Shown: positions 33,217 through 45,280 of the stretch, one piece after another
Layout: each line of letters begins with the position of its first letter
How positions within the stretch are numbered: the stretch's first letter is position 1
Made by a program: the position numbers and the translations under genes
From: Aurelia coerulea
Lineage: Eukaryota; Cnidaria; Scyphozoa; Semaeostomeae; Ulmaridae
DNA length: 64,000 nucleotides
Reading direction: 5' to 3'
Assembly: GCA_039566865.1 (NCBI GenBank)
Contig: CM076943.1
Location: 8,480,001 to 8,544,000 of the forward strand
The notes under the pieces: model-generated
Database searches by the model: none
What the model saw: only the letters and a program-made list of their open reading frames with translations
Told to the model about the DNA's origin: nothing

Positions 33217-36200
33217 GTGAGTATTCCACATGCTAATTTTTGCAAGACTGAGTAAATTAGATTGATGAAAACTCAAATCAGGCTCATCGGAAGGGGAGGC
33301 TGGGGGACTTTAGCCCTCCCCCCAATAATTTGCTGAAGTTTGTTCACTTTATTACGTGAAAAAGATTGTGAAAGTCAAACCCTAGAAAATGAAGATTCAA
33401 TCTTTCTCTATTTGAGGAAGTTACCATATAATTTATCAAGCCATCATTTTAATATTATGCAGTTCACAAATAATCCATATCCTCATGAAATTGAAGTCCT
33501 CTTTTCATAATTTTTGTGGAAAGACCACTATCAGTCATGATCCTGTGCTTCTTTATAACGAAAATTCTCCAAAAATGGGGCATTTTCCAATGATCTAAAG
33601 GGCATGGTCGTGAAAAATTTTCCTGGAGGCCAGCCATGGACCCCCATTTTTGCTCACTACGCTCGCCTTGAGTTTCAGCACCCCAATATGAATTTTTTTC
33701 CAACGGGCCTGCAGATATTCGCATTTCTTATGTTGAGGAATGTCAGAGAGACTTTCTTAATTGGTCAATTGTAAAATACAATACTGCAGATTCCTTAAAT
33801 GCATTTTTACTTACTGTTGCCATGCTGACTAACAGAAAGCTGTACATTTTCTGTAATTTTTCTGATAATTTTTCTCAGTCAAAATACATTTTTACTTTCC
33901 TGGTCACATTTTGAAAGTATCAATGAGCTCTGTGCTACTACCATGACAAGGAGTAGTACCATATTCAACTCTATTCTAAAGGTAGTATTTTGGCTTTTGG
34001 CACATTTCTCTTTTGTATTTCTTCATTTCAAGCTTCTTCTTCTTCAGGAATGGTTGCATGAAAAAGTTTGGTTTTCAAGAAAAGTATTCATCGCTGTTTC
34101 AGTGTTCATTCTTGGCTATGTGGCCACAAAATACAAAGATTTAAACCAGATAAACAATGTGATGCTCAAAGAAATCCAGCAAAGCATTTTGGAAATTCAT
34201 GAAATAGAAAAGGCAAAACGGGGCAGGCATTCCGTTGATGGCCCAAATAAAAAACTATATCTTTCAAACACTGCTGGCAAAACTAATTTTGCTGCACAGT
34301 CCAAGCAATTAATTTCTCTGGAGTAAGTACATAGCTCTATTTTTTGGTCTAGGTAGAATCTTGAAGGGTTAATCAGTTGATTTATTGGTTGACTGACTGA
34401 CTGATTGATTGATTGATTGATAGATAGATAGATTGTTTGGCAAACCTTGCTAAAATCGAATGAATTATATTGATTAAGTAATTAATTAATTTGGTTTCAT
34501 GAAAAAGCTTAGGTAAAGCTAAACGTAGCAATTGAAGCATATGTTAAAAGCCAAACATTTTAGACATCAGAAATGTCATGCATTTGAGAATTTTAATGTC
34601 ATATTTTTTGAAGGCCAAAATACTCATTGTGCGAATTTTTTGCAGCATAGAAAAATAACGGCAACAATATTTCTACTGTTTGAAAAGGTAATGTCTTGCT
34701 CACGAAACACTTTGCATTTCAAAGGAATGTGGCGAGAGTGCTAATTTGCGAAAAATATCATATGTTCTTTAAATAAATCCATCTTATACAGGGTGTCCCA
34801 AAATATATGTTCTACGTTTGATTAAATATTAAAAAATAACGAAATAATAACGGACTCCATGGTAAGATAGCCATATTGCTGACATTTTAAATTAATTTTA
34901 GACACCAGAAGCTGGCAAATTGGCCAAATATTCACGGAGTTACGATGTTTTGAAGTTCAAGTTTGTGCGAAAGCTGAAACCAGACGCTCCTAAAATTGCA
35001 TATTTTGTGAAAATAGAGTCTCATTTATTCCAAGCACAAATGGAATTTGAAAAATGCTTTCAATAAACTAGCTTTCTCTAACATTGAATCAAGGTTATGG
35101 ATGCTTGGAGGAATCCTGTTGAGCACAATGTGGAATGTCCCCGTCTCTCATCGATAAAGTTTTCATTCTATGTTTTTGGATACTTGCATTCTTAAGTAAA
35201 GTTTGGTAACGGTTACAAGAATTAAATTAATTTTGAAGTCCTATTTGGTTTGCCTGATATCAACAAGAGGTAAAACATTGAACAGTCTTCTTTTACCTCG
35301 ATGTTGAGACGTCTTTTTGAAAAACAAGTCAATTAGGCGCGTCTGGTTTCAGCTTTCGCACAAACTTGAACTTCAAAAGCTTATAACTCCATGAATTCTT
35401 AGCGGATTTGCAAGATTCTAGCGTCAAACATTAATTTGAAATCTTAGAAACAGAGTTATGTAGCAAGGAGCCTGTAAATGTCATCGTTACTTTTTAATAT
35501 TTAATCAAACGTCGAACAATTTTTCTGCGACACCCTGTATATCATTCTCATCATCCTCAACAATGATTATTTGTTGAAATTTCTGACCAAGAACCCTGGA
35601 AATGAAGCACAATCTATGTATGGCATTTTTAGTATTTTAGTAAGTTTTTAGTCGTCCAGAATTTCTGTAATCTAACGCTCGAAATTCCGTGAAAATGCGT
35701 TCGAACATTTTTCATGCGAAATTTATTCTTCTGAAATTGTTGGCGTAATGTGTACTTGTGTTGTGATAGGAAATCTATCAAACAGATTAGAGAAAGATGA
35801 GATACAATAGGTAGGAAACAAAGTAAGATCCTATGTGACATTATCCAAATAAGAATCAGAAAGCATATGGATATGATAAAACGAGTAAAACACATTAAAT
35901 AAACAATATGGAGACCAACAGTGAAGAAATCTCGACCATCACCAATTGGTAATGTTAACGCTAAACATTAAGCATTTCTACACAGTCTTGCGTTTTATGC
36001 TGTGTTGTCTTGAGGTGCACATACTGTGGAAAAAATTGGTGAAAAGTATACTCCAAAACATGAAAACTTGCCAGAAAAACGACCTGCTCTAACAAAATAT
36101 CCTCTTTTGACATGTTTTGGCAACCTGCTCTAGAAAAATCGCCTTTTTCGATACCCTGTGCTAGAAAAAGTTGGTGAAATGATAACCTGAAAAACGGCAC

Positions 36201-38957
36201 ATTGCCGTCGGACAAAAGTACTAAGGCCCCGTTTACACGATACCGTTTTCAATTCATATCGGATTGGGGGTTGTGTTTACACGGAAACGCTTTGTCTTGT
36301 GCTGCGAAGGATTTCCTTTGTTTAACACCCACTGCGCAGTGCGCCAGATGAATAGGAGGCTCGTAGAATTGATAAAGAGGTTCCGTTTTGAGTTGATACC
36401 GGATTCGACCGTTGACACGATATCGGATTCGGCTAATGCCATATCACATGACAGTGGTGATCGATATGAAATGAAATAGTTTTTACCAATTCGCTCTGCT
36501 TCCCGTTCTTTTTATGATTTCTCTTGTTGACTTCCCGCTCCATTCTGCAATTCTCTCGAGAAATGTAATCGTATGTCTCCCTCTCGCTCTTTCCCCCGTA
36601 TGTGTTAGCTTTTCTATTCCGTTGTTCCTCGTTCAGTGTCCAAGGGGCTGCAACTGTTGTTTCCTTATTCTTTTCATTCGAGCTAGGTAAATCAAATTGT
36701 TGATAACTGTTTCATCTTCTCTTCAGCAATATGGCAGTTTCACGTTCTTCAACTCCTCAAAAGAAACGGCCCTCGCCATTTGAGCATTTCGTTGATATCT
36801 TCAACCAATCATTCCAATCGAAAGAAGATGAAGTGATGCAAAATAAAAATTCAGGCACAGCAAGAAAGAAGTCGAGAAAAAACTCGAGCCGTGAGAAGAG
36901 AAAGCTATTTTCAGATGACGAGAACACGGATGAAGGAAAATCAAACAGGAAGAAAAAAGGGACCGAAAAAGAAAAGAGGAAGCCCTGTTCGGACGATGAG
37001 AACACGGAGGAAGGAAAAGCCAGCAAGAAGAAACATGCGAAGGAAAGAGACAAGAGAAATCTCATTTCAGATGACGAGAACATAGATGAAGGAAGATCAA
37101 GCAAGAAGAAAGGAGGGAAAGAAAAAGAAAGGAGGAAGCTCTTTTCAGACGACGAGAACACGTATGAAGGAAAATCAAGCAAGAAGAGTAAAGAGTTTTC
37201 AAAGAAAAGTTCCGTTAAACGAACGCAAAAAACTAAACGAAAATCTGATGCACCGGATGAGGTCAAAACCAATACGCCTGAAGTAAGTATGTTGTAGCTT
37301 TCATGATATCCGCTAGTTTGCATAGAAAATTCATGCAGGGGTTCGGAAAAAACTAAAATGAGCCGTCTGCCCTTTAACATATTAACTGCGTCAGTATTCC
37401 TTTCGTCCGCAGAGAAGTCAATATTCTTTGTAATCTGGTAATAATAATAATAATAATACGAGAACGAGATCATAATAATAATAATAATAATAGTGATAAT
37501 AATAAAAGTTGTTTCTAGTGATAATAATGATAACAATAATAATATAATATAATGATAATAATAGTAATAATAATAAAACTAAAACACCATAAAAAATAAC
37601 AGAAAACAAAGTATAAGAAAGTATAAAAAAGTATAAGAAAACTAAACTGGAATTAAACTGGAAAACTAAACTAACAGTGATAATAATAATATAATGATAA
37701 TGATATAACGAATCTTTATACAGGTTATACATTTCAACAAAAAACGATGTAGTCAACATGTGTCCTGTAAAGGAAAAAAGACCTATAACAACTCTGATAA
37801 ATCCGAGCAGTAATTGCTATGATAATTTACAAGTTCCATATTTACAAGTTTTAACTAAAGTGTTTCTTTATAGTTCTTCGTATTGCTTAACAGGTGACAC
37901 TACCATATTTGGAGCAAGGTATTAGAAAAATTAATGATTTTGATATTTTTACTCCCAGAATTAGTTCCAAACGTTGACTATTGTACTTTAAAAGAATCAG
38001 CAAACAATTAGATTTCTATTGTTGTCAATAACAATGGATTTTGCTGCCGTCAGCATTCTTAAATGATGACGTCACTCTGGCCGCCATTTTGGGTAATTTT
38101 GGCAAATTTTGAAGTTTTCTCCGATAGATTTTGTTAAAAATGCATAGAATTGCGTTATGCAATACTTTAAAAGCATTTTGAGCTAATTATTATCAATTTT
38201 TGGCAGAAAAACACAGTTTTTAGTTATGACGTCATCAATTTTTGTCATTTTCTTCCAAAATAACAGTCTAAAAACACTCATATGCATCATATTTGAATTG
38301 GAAATGAATAATACGCCAAATAAGAATGGAAAAAGTCATTCAGATTACCTTTATTCCGTTTTTAGAACAAATAAGCCGGAAAACCATATATTAAAGGATT
38401 CAGTTTTTTCTTAGGTCAATTGGAACTTCGTTGTTCCTAGGTCAGAAATGATATGAGAAATTAATTCTAATTTTTAGACATTTAGGGAAGAAATTTAATA
38501 TTGCAGAGTGTTGACTTGCAATACACTGTATGGGGAAAAATTAGAAGTTCTTGGCAAATGGCTTGGGGAAAACATTCAAAATTTCAAAAGAAAATTGGCC
38601 ACTGCTGTTCGTATTTTTTCGTCCACAGATGTTTCTGTCGGGTGCCAATCTGACATATCGACTTGGAAACAAGTTTCTTCGTGGTGTAAACCGCAATTTG
38701 TTGTTGTTAATTCTTTATTCGTAGAAAAAGTAACATTTTCTGTCTTTCAGGCCACTCACCACGACGTTTCGATAATTTCACGGTACAACCTTCGAGCTCG
38801 CAGCATAACGCCACTCAACAGTCCAAGTAGCAGTGGTGTTGCATCATCAAGTTCTGCTAGCCGATCCAAGAAAAATAAAACACCACAAGTGAAAAGCCCA
38901 CCATTGAAGTTTAAGCAAGGGAAAGGACTCTTTAGTTCTGACGAAGATGGGACATGA
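32278..38957 (+). CDS. Brambleberry/Kar5/GEX1-type nuclear-fusion protein
   Basis: Family members sit in the nuclear envelope and are needed for fusion of pronuclei or nuclei after fertilisation (Kar5 in yeast, GEX1 in plants, Brambleberry in zebrafish). Four exons, 32278-33216, 34048-34322, 36727-37282 and 38751-38957, join in phases 0, 2 and 0 to a 658-residue protein. Residues 60-141 carry the cysteine-rich domain (Cys 60, 72, 90, 102, 111, 137; CWTKAVSELRTKC, AMKFANCHF). Residues 150-245 are a coiled-coil-like stretch. Three hydrophobic segments follow at about 253-273, 281-300 and 326-343, the usual three-TM arrangement. The C-terminal half is basic and has four SDDEN repeats, and the last exon holds RYNLRAR. 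The N-terminus shows only a weak signal sequence, so an upstream exon is possible. The single-gene model across the 2.4-kb intron 2 rests on splice phase, not on homology. Confidence 0.8.
33590..33670. repeat. Dispersed GC-rich repeat fragment
   Basis: 'aagggcatggtcgtgaaaaattttcc' region followed by 'ggacccccattt' is related to 12240-12330. It lies in brambleberry intron 1. Confidence 0.4.
34048..34322 (+). CDS. Brambleberry-like exon 2
   Basis: Acceptor cttcttcttcttcag, then EWLHEKVWFSRK, a third membrane segment VFIAVSVFILGYVA, and a charged tail. Ends GA|GTAAGT in phase 2. Confidence 0.8.
34389..34437. repeat. (GATT)n/(GATA)n microsatellite
   Basis: Runs of gatt then gata tetranucleotides in intron 2 of the brambleberry-like gene. 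Confidence 0.8.
34787..35539. mobile_element. TA-flanked foldback element, family D
   Basis: Begins TACAGGGTGTCCCAAAATAT and ends with inverted GACACCCTGTA. The arms match through 'tttgattaaatattaaaaa' / 'tttttaatatttaatcaaa' and again by 'cgcaaacttgaacttcaaa'-type sequence further in. No open frame. Lies in brambleberry intron 2. Confidence 0.7.
36222..36470. mobile_element. hAT-type MITE fragment
   Basis: Left end 'taaggccccgtttacacgat' followed by 'accgttttcaattcatatcg'; toward the right, 'gttgacacgatatcggattc' repeats part of it. The 'GGCCCCGTTTACACG' start is a common hAT-like MITE end. The right terminus is unclear. Confidence 0.45.
36727..37282 (+). CDS. Brambleberry-like exon 3 with four SDDEN repeats
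   Basis: Acceptor ttctcttcag. The first base completes the previous codon, so the frame runs into MAVSRSSTPQKKRPSPFEHF. The rest is a coding minisatellite of four ~26-28-residue repeats, each with R-x-L-x-SDDEN-xxEG and lysine runs, giving clustered acidic casein-kinase-2-like serine sites and many possible nuclear localisation signals. Ends GAA|GTAAGT, phase 0. It could instead begin a separate gene at its ATG. Confidence 0.65.
37436..37710. repeat. (ATA)n-rich simple repeat
   Basis: Blocks of ataata/gataata triplets interrupted by AAAACTAAA-rich sequence, in brambleberry intron 3. Confidence 0.8.
38751..38957 (+). CDS. Brambleberry-like last exon
   Basis: Acceptor tgtctttcag, phase 0, 68 codons ATHHDVSIISRYNLRARSITP... 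ending LFSSDEDGT and stop. The serine-rich basic tail and the SSDEDG ending echo the SDDEN repeats of exon 3, which supports one gene. Confidence 0.65.
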   Translation, partial: ATHHDVSIISRYNLRARSITPLNSPSSSGVASSSSASRSKKNKTPQVKSPPLKFKQGKGLFSSDEDGT

Positions 38958-40051
38958 ATGAACTTTCAGAAAGGAAAAGTTTCTTGAAGATGAGATGTGA
39001 TTGAATTTTCGATTATGGAAAGTTTTCTTGAGATTGGTCATATTTTTCATGTTTCTAGTTGCGACGTAAGTTTCATTTTTGTCTTACGTTGTTATGTCTA
39101 GGTTAAAGGGAAAACCACTCCTTACAAATCTCGTACACTGCAGCAAAACCCCTTCTCTTTCTCGTAAAAGATCCCAAAAGCCTCTACAATTTTAATTCTT
39201 TTAACAACTTTAAGGAACTTCTGAAGGAGTAAGACAGACTCCCCCTACATTCCAGAGTTTCCAGAGCCTCCATAACTCTGTCGCAAACACCGAGAATTCG
39301 GAAAGCCCTGCTAAGCTTCCTTTTCGTTATGCAAGCTTTCTTGGGGCTACCATGCAGCCTTGTTCGTCTGTTTTCTGTTCTCACGAGGATGGTTCGCTAA
39401 CAAATTTTGATCAAGGTTATGAGATCTCTTTTGAAAGGATTTTGAGATCAAAATTTTCATAGAATTACTTGTAACTGAAGAACGGTTCTATTGATTGTGG
39501 CAAACTAAAATGTCTCATCTAATTTGACATGTTAGCAACAAATATTACCAGTTTGTAAGAATGAAATGGATAATTGGAAAGATACAGGCTTCCAAACTTC
39601 CAAACATTTTTCTGAATCACCCGGTATGAAATATTTCAAAGCCAACAGACCAATGTAAAAGTTGCTTGAACCTGTCAAATTTTAGCCAATACATTAATGG
39701 GAGGTTGTGAAATTGACATGCAACTGCGCGGTTGGCTCAAGTTAATTGTGTTCTATTTTAAAACGCCCTCATATAGTGTTTCAATAGACTATTTTGCATT
39801 TTGCCAAAGATCGCTTCGGGGAATTTTTCACCCCGGTTCTCTGCATCTCTTGTGAATCGTCAGATCAAATGGAAGGACATTTTTAGAGGTGCAAAGGCTT
39901 ACGGTAAAAATTCTCTGACGCCATCTTCAGTGCAATCGTCTATTACACTGTTATTTGTATATAGTGTATGGTTAGAACTGGTTAGAAGAGGGCAAACTAC
40001 GCAAAGAAGCAGGCATTGATTTGGTCTTTTGCGCTTTTCTTCCAGTGTTGA

Positions 40052-40600
40052 CTACCGGGTAAGTAAAAGAAAGTTAACAAGTTTGGTGGGCAGTGGAATA
40101 AAAAGTACTTGGCCGACATTCAAGATCGAGACTTTGATCTATCATCTAAAGGCTAACTTAGATGTTCAAATTTTGTTTGGCAAATCTCTCACCTGTTAGA
40201 CCCAGATATTACGAAAATGCTTGCAAGGGATATTCAATATGATTGTCAGTTTCAGAAGTGGAATTATTGAAATTGCAATGGCAAGTAAATCATGGACCAG
40301 AATGGAACGTGGAATCTTCGTTCCCATACAAACCCCTTATAAATATTTTCCTAATTTCTGGGTCTAAAAGATGATGATTTACAAAACAAAATTTTCACAT
40401 CTAAGTTAGCCTTTGACTGATAGATCCACATTTTAGTTTTTGAATGTCAGCCACGTACTTTTCATTCCACAGCCAGCCAAACATGTTAACTTTTTTGGCT
40501 CAGCAGATAGATAGTTTCGCCCACTAGGGCATCTTTAGAGCAACATTGTTATTTGTAGATATATGAAAATACTAAATTATTTGGGTTCTAAACTTCAAAT
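40052..40600. mobile_element. Foldback element, family E, copy 1
   Basis: 'taccgggtaag' at the left, then 'gttaacaagtttggtgggca' and 'aaggctaacttagatg'. The latter two recur inverted at 40385-40495 ('catctaagttagcctttgac', 'gccagccaaacatgttaac'). The distal 'tagtttcgcccac..gggcatctttagag' part is shared with 46786-47368. Confidence 0.55.
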
Positions 40601-40668
40601 TGTGGTGTTTTTAGGAAGGTGAAACCTCCTTGGTAAATTTTAATTGCTGAGATGAAACGTTGTAAATA

Positions 40669-41412
40669 TACCGGGTATCCAAGAAATACGTATACAGATT
40701 TGGTTGGTTTGGTCCAACGATTTGACTTTAGCTTTAATCATGTCTAATCACTGTCCAAATTTTCACCTAATGTCAACTTGAAAAGAGATATCCCATTTGT
40801 TGGTATTGGTGCTATGAGAGCAGAAACGTTAATCTTGTAAGTTCAAATTTGCCTCCTCGTCTAAACCCAAAGCAAAGTTATTAGTACGATATCCTTTTTA
40901 GAGGCCTGGGATATACCATACCACCCCAGTCTAAATATAGCACAAAGAAATTTTTTTAGCTTGTGTCCACATCCTTATCTTTTTCAGCGTATCTAACTGT
41001 CCATCTCTATGAAATTTCATGCTGGTAGGGTATCACAATTTCCATAATTCGCCTTTTTTTGTGTGCTAACAGCCCTCACTATTTGGTCTTCTGGCCAAAG
41101 CGAATTCTTGACGCACATCGAAATAAAAAACTGGGTGACTTCTATCAAACAGAATATAATAGGATCTGATATTCTTAAAATTTTAACAAGTTCAAGCCAA
41201 AGCTCTTGTTTGGATGTGGACTCGATTTGAGCTTTCAAGATTACTATTTCCACTCTCAAAGATCCCATACCAACAAAGAGGTCATGCCTATGTTCAAGTT
41301 AACTATAAACTATCGAGGTATGTTTTGCAGCTGATTAGCCATTGCTTGAAGCTAAATTCACACTGCTGGGTCCAACCAAATCTGCATATACTTCTTTTTC
41401 TAACACCCGGTA
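40669..41412. mobile_element. Foldback element, family C, copy 2
   Basis: Starts TACCGGGTATCCAAGAAATA and ends AACACCCGGTA. 'cagatttggttgg' and 'ccaaccaaatctg' mirror each other next to the ends, as in 57253-57828. Confidence 0.65.
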
Positions 41413-41612
41413 GCCTTGGAGGCGCTATCTTAAGTCTTAGATTACCTCATAGCATAAGTATGGAAGCACATTGCATTGCTGATTGGATTGACAGTATGCA
41501 TTGAGAATATGTGGTATTTCTTCGCGAGTTCTCTAACAACTTTTGCCAGAAATCTCGAATTGTTGGCAATTGACTATAAACTTGAAGAATGGAAGGAAAA
41601 AACGAGTTGAAA

Positions 41613-42254
41613 CTACCGAGTGAGCCAGAAAGAAGTTCCCATTTTCGAAAATTTGTAACACTGCAAGTACTTCATGGATTTGAATGATTTAAATTCTAGT
41701 TGAAAGCCAAAAGATCGAAGTATTTTTGTAATTTTTCTCGTCTTCTTACGCGCACTTCGAATAAAGGTAAATTCAACTTTACAAAGATTTCATTGTTGCA
41801 AAATGACTGAAAAGGGCCGAAAACCCTTAATCAAATAATTAGGACTCTCCTCACACAGAACAATACGCACGGGCTTCTCACCTCTCTCAAGAGTTATAAG
41901 ACATATAAGACATAGATTCTCAAACAGATACTAAAGATTTTCAATCCCATGGCAATAAATGTGCAGACGATATCTCTTACCCATGAGAAATTGCATTTTC
42001 TCTATAGTTCTGAGTGAGGAGTCATTTGATGATTTGATCAAGTATTTTAGGCCTTTTTCAGTCATTTTGCGACCACCATGTTTTTGTAAACTTGAATTTA
42101 CCAATTTTTCCAGTGCTCATTAGAAGGTAAGAAAAATCACAAAAATACTTCAATCTTTTGGCTGTCAAGCAAAGATTGATTCATTCCAATCCATCCAGTA
42201 CTCTTGATGCTATGAATTTTCAAAAGTGGGAACTTTTTTCTGGTTCACCCGGTA
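41613..42254. mobile_element. Foldback element, family B, copy 2
   Basis: TACCGAGTGAGCCAGAAAGA and TTTCTGGTTCACCCGGTA ends. The interior matches 25519-26113 throughout ('aatcccatggcaataaatgt', 'tagtattttaggcctttttc'-like stretches). Confidence 0.7.
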
Positions 42255-42724
42255 GCGTTGTAAATAGATATGTCAAATAAGTAACTGCATTTTTAGGGAA
42301 AGTAACGCCATATTTGTTTCCCGACTGCCAGTCGGGAAAAGGCCTTACTTGGTAAGTGGCCTCCCAAGCAACATTTGGTTGAACGTATCAAAAATTCAAA
42401 ATTGTAAATCAAAATCACCGTCATTATCAAAATTTAACGGTATTACCTGCTGATTCTTCAAATAAAATGTTCCGCTTCAGCGAACAAGCTCCTAATTAAT
42501 TCGCTAGAAATAAGCGCTTTGCTTATTCCGTTTTCACAAAATGCGAGCCACTTCGAGCCACCAGAAAGCTCTTACGGTGTCATCGTGCAAAGATGCAGCT
42601 CCGATTTCGACGTACAATATATGGCACGTTGTGATGCATGTTATGCCCAACTAATAGCTGCAACCGTTTCAAATGATATCATCAATGTTTGACTATATGT
42701 TCAAGTCTTCATAAATTTGCGCGA

Positions 42725-42910
42725 ATATAAGGTGTCCCAAAACAATTTGGCCCAGTTGTGTGGCTGATGCGGATGAACTATACCCTCTATTGTCCCGTTC
42801 TTGATACAGCATGGATAGGCCTCCACTTAGAATTTGAGGCCTTGTTTTAGCCAATCGGACAAGTGGTTGCTGCTTTGCTTTATGGGACAGGAAAGCTAAA
42901 AATTGGTGGT
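42725..42910. mobile_element. Element end related to 11603-12135
   Basis: 'aaggtgtcccaaaac' then 'tgtgtggctgatgcgg', followed by 'gaggccttgttttagccaat' and 'gtggttgctgctttgcttta', parallels the 'caaggtgtcccaaaa...tggttgctgatttatggc' series near 11.6-12.1 kb. Only one side is recognisable. Confidence 0.4.
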
Positions 42911-43184
42911 TGTGTAAAAAACAGCACTTTCTTTTCTTTGTTCTCCAAAAATATCAAAATCGCGTAGAAAGAAAGGATCGTAGCGTCGCATTGGCCTTTC
43001 TTCTAACACTGAAGATGGCTATGTTATTGTGTATTCAACACGACAAAGACAGATTTCATAAGACAATAGCACGAGTTGGTTTCAAATTCCAAGTTGGAAT
43101 TCAAAGCGATTAGCGATAGCAGACAATGGAAATTCTCTCAACTAGTAATTCAAAACAAGCAAAGCCGCAAAAGTTTCTCTGAAA

Positions 43185-43503
43185 CCCAGGTAGCTAGCTC
43201 GCTCATTGTGCATTCCAGAAATTGTTTTTAAGAGCAAAAATGAGCATAAATCGAAAGAAGAAGGATATATCAACACATCTACCACGGGCATTTTATTTCC
43301 TTGGTTCAGAGGCTGAGCAGTAAGTATTTGAATCACACCCAAAACAGTAAGAAAATTGAGTGGCCTCCCAATCGGCTTCCGAGCCAAACAAATTAAATGC
43401 CAGAGGCAGATGTGTAGATATATCCTTCTTCTTTTGATCTATGTTCAAGTTTGCTCTTAAAAACAATTTCTAGAATGCACAACGCGCAAGCTAGCTACCT
43501 GGG
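43185..43503. mobile_element. Foldback element
   Basis: 'cccaggtagctagct' at the left and 'agctagctacctggg' at the right, with 'attgtttttaagagcaaa' / 'tttgctcttaaaaacaat' and 'aagaagaaggatatatc' / 'gatatatccttcttctt' inside, so arms are about 110 bases. Confidence 0.65.
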
Positions 43504-43526
43504 ATTTAAGTTTGCTCCAAATAAGC

Positions 43527-43690
43527 AATATGAACATTGCAGCATCACATCTCGAGATTGTTTACGTGTCGTATTCATTCAATCGTATTACCCCAGTTAA
43601 ACGCTGATGAACAATATGAACATTGCAGCATCACATCTCCAGATTGCTTACGTATCGTTTCCGTTCAATCGTCTCACCCCAGGTTAACAG
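43527..43690. repeat. Two-copy tandem duplication, ~86 bp
   Basis: 'aatatgaacattgcagcatc' followed by 'acatctc.agattg.ttacg' is present twice with modest divergence. Confidence 0.7.
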
Positions 43691-44551
43691 GCCCGTTCTT
43701 GGCATATAGAGCTTCGAAAGCTACTAAAAGAGGACAAGCATCGCGGAAAAAATTATGGAGCCCGAAAGAACTCACATTTTTTTAATTCGAAGATACGAAT
43801 GTATCATTCAGGCCACAAGAACTAAGGTCAACTAAGGCGTATTTCACAAACAGTAAAACAAGAACAAGACAACTCGTAGCGTCACATGCTACAATTTTCT
43901 TTATATGTAAAATGTATAGCATAAGAAAAAGCCTGATATAATTATTGGAATTAGCAAAATGTCTACAAATAGAAATATTAAAAATTCGAGTAATAATTAC
44001 TTCAATTCTAAATCTACGAAGTTCTCAAGGTCTAAATGTGAACGGTGAAAGGTCTAAAGGTTTATGACCATAATGACGAAAACAGCTTTACATTTCCTAA
44101 TGACATTAATACATACACAATATAATATGGAATAAATAAAGGAAACGCTTGCAGTTCAAAATACCCAACGAGAGGCCACCCAATAACAAAGGGCTATTTC
44201 ATATTAATTTCCTGAGTATTCATCCATCACTAACAAGCAACAGTTGCTACCACTGCAGCAAGGGTGAATTTGTAAACAATGGACAAAGTTCTGTTAAAGA
44301 CAAAGCGATTTAACCGCCTCAATAGATTTTGTTTTGATGATCTTTTGCTTTCTCTGGTTACTTCGATTTGATTGAATGCATTTAGAGATGTGAGATCTAT
44401 CCTTCAGAAAGGCATATCGCTTGGTCGTTTCGGAAACCTGAACTTTTGTTTTGCAAAAATTGCTTTTGCTTACCATTGCATTAACTACCACCTAAATGAG
44501 ATCATGTAATAAATAATTCAGTTGTTTGTACGCGTGGCTATGATTCTTAAA

Positions 44552-44856
44552 ATGTCCACGTAGATTTAGATTATAAATATAACATAGCCTTGAAAATAAT
44601 AATGTAAGACGTTTCGGGCATAACCCTTCATCAGTAATAACGAAGCAGAGTACGTTAAGGTCGTTAGAATAGAAAAAGAACGATTGATAGAAAAAGAACG
44701 ATTGATTATCACCTGTTCTATCAATCGTTCTTTTTCTATTCTAACGACCTTAACGTACTCTGCTTCGTTATTACTGATGAAGGGTTATGCCCGAAACGTC
44801 TTACATTATTATTTTCAAGGCTATGTTATATTTATAATCTAAATCTACGTGGACAT
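44552..44856. mobile_element. 305-bp palindrome of a retroelement end
   Basis: 44552-44690 and 44718-44856 are 139-base inverted copies that appear essentially identical, around a 27-base spacer that repeats 'aaaaagaacgattgat'. Each arm carries CTGATGA, a small GGG/CCC stem and GAAACGTC. This is the order of a hammerhead ribozyme core of the sort reported in Penelope-like elements. One related single arm lies at 24553-24640. Confidence 0.7.
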
Positions 44857-45120
44857 AAATGAGATCATGGCCTAGCTAATAAACATGAACTTATTAAACT
44901 ATAAATAACATGATGCAATTAACAAGTTTAAACAAAAAGGAATAGCTGTAGGCAAAACGAAATGACTATAAACGACGATACGATAGTGCTGTTATGCAAA
45001 AAGGAACTGAGGGTAACAAAAACTGATTATTATGACTCACAGTTCAACAGGTATCCTGATACAAAATAGTGTGCCCCAGAGCAGATAAAATACCTGATAC
45101 AAAGTAAGGCTGATACAAAA

Positions 45121-45280
45121 AAGTAAGGCTATACTATACCCTTTGCTTTTTGGCAAAAATAAGGGATTTTCGAAAATCCTGTTTTTGGCCAAAGCTAAGG
45201 CTCTACCCTTTGATTTTTCGCAAAAATAAGGGATTTTCGAAATTTCCTATTTTTGGCAAAAAAGTAAGGCTATACCCTTT
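45121..45280. repeat. Short tandem repeat, ~70-bp unit, two and a half copies
   Basis: 'aaggctatac..cccttt', 'ggcaaaaataagggattttc' and 'gaaa..tcctatttttggc' recur in order. Confidence 0.65.

Noticed and set aside
36757..37536. 259-codon minus-strand frame over the SDDEN exon
   Set aside because: It is the antisense of the repeat-bearing exon 3; its composition mirrors the plus-strand lysine/glutamate codons.
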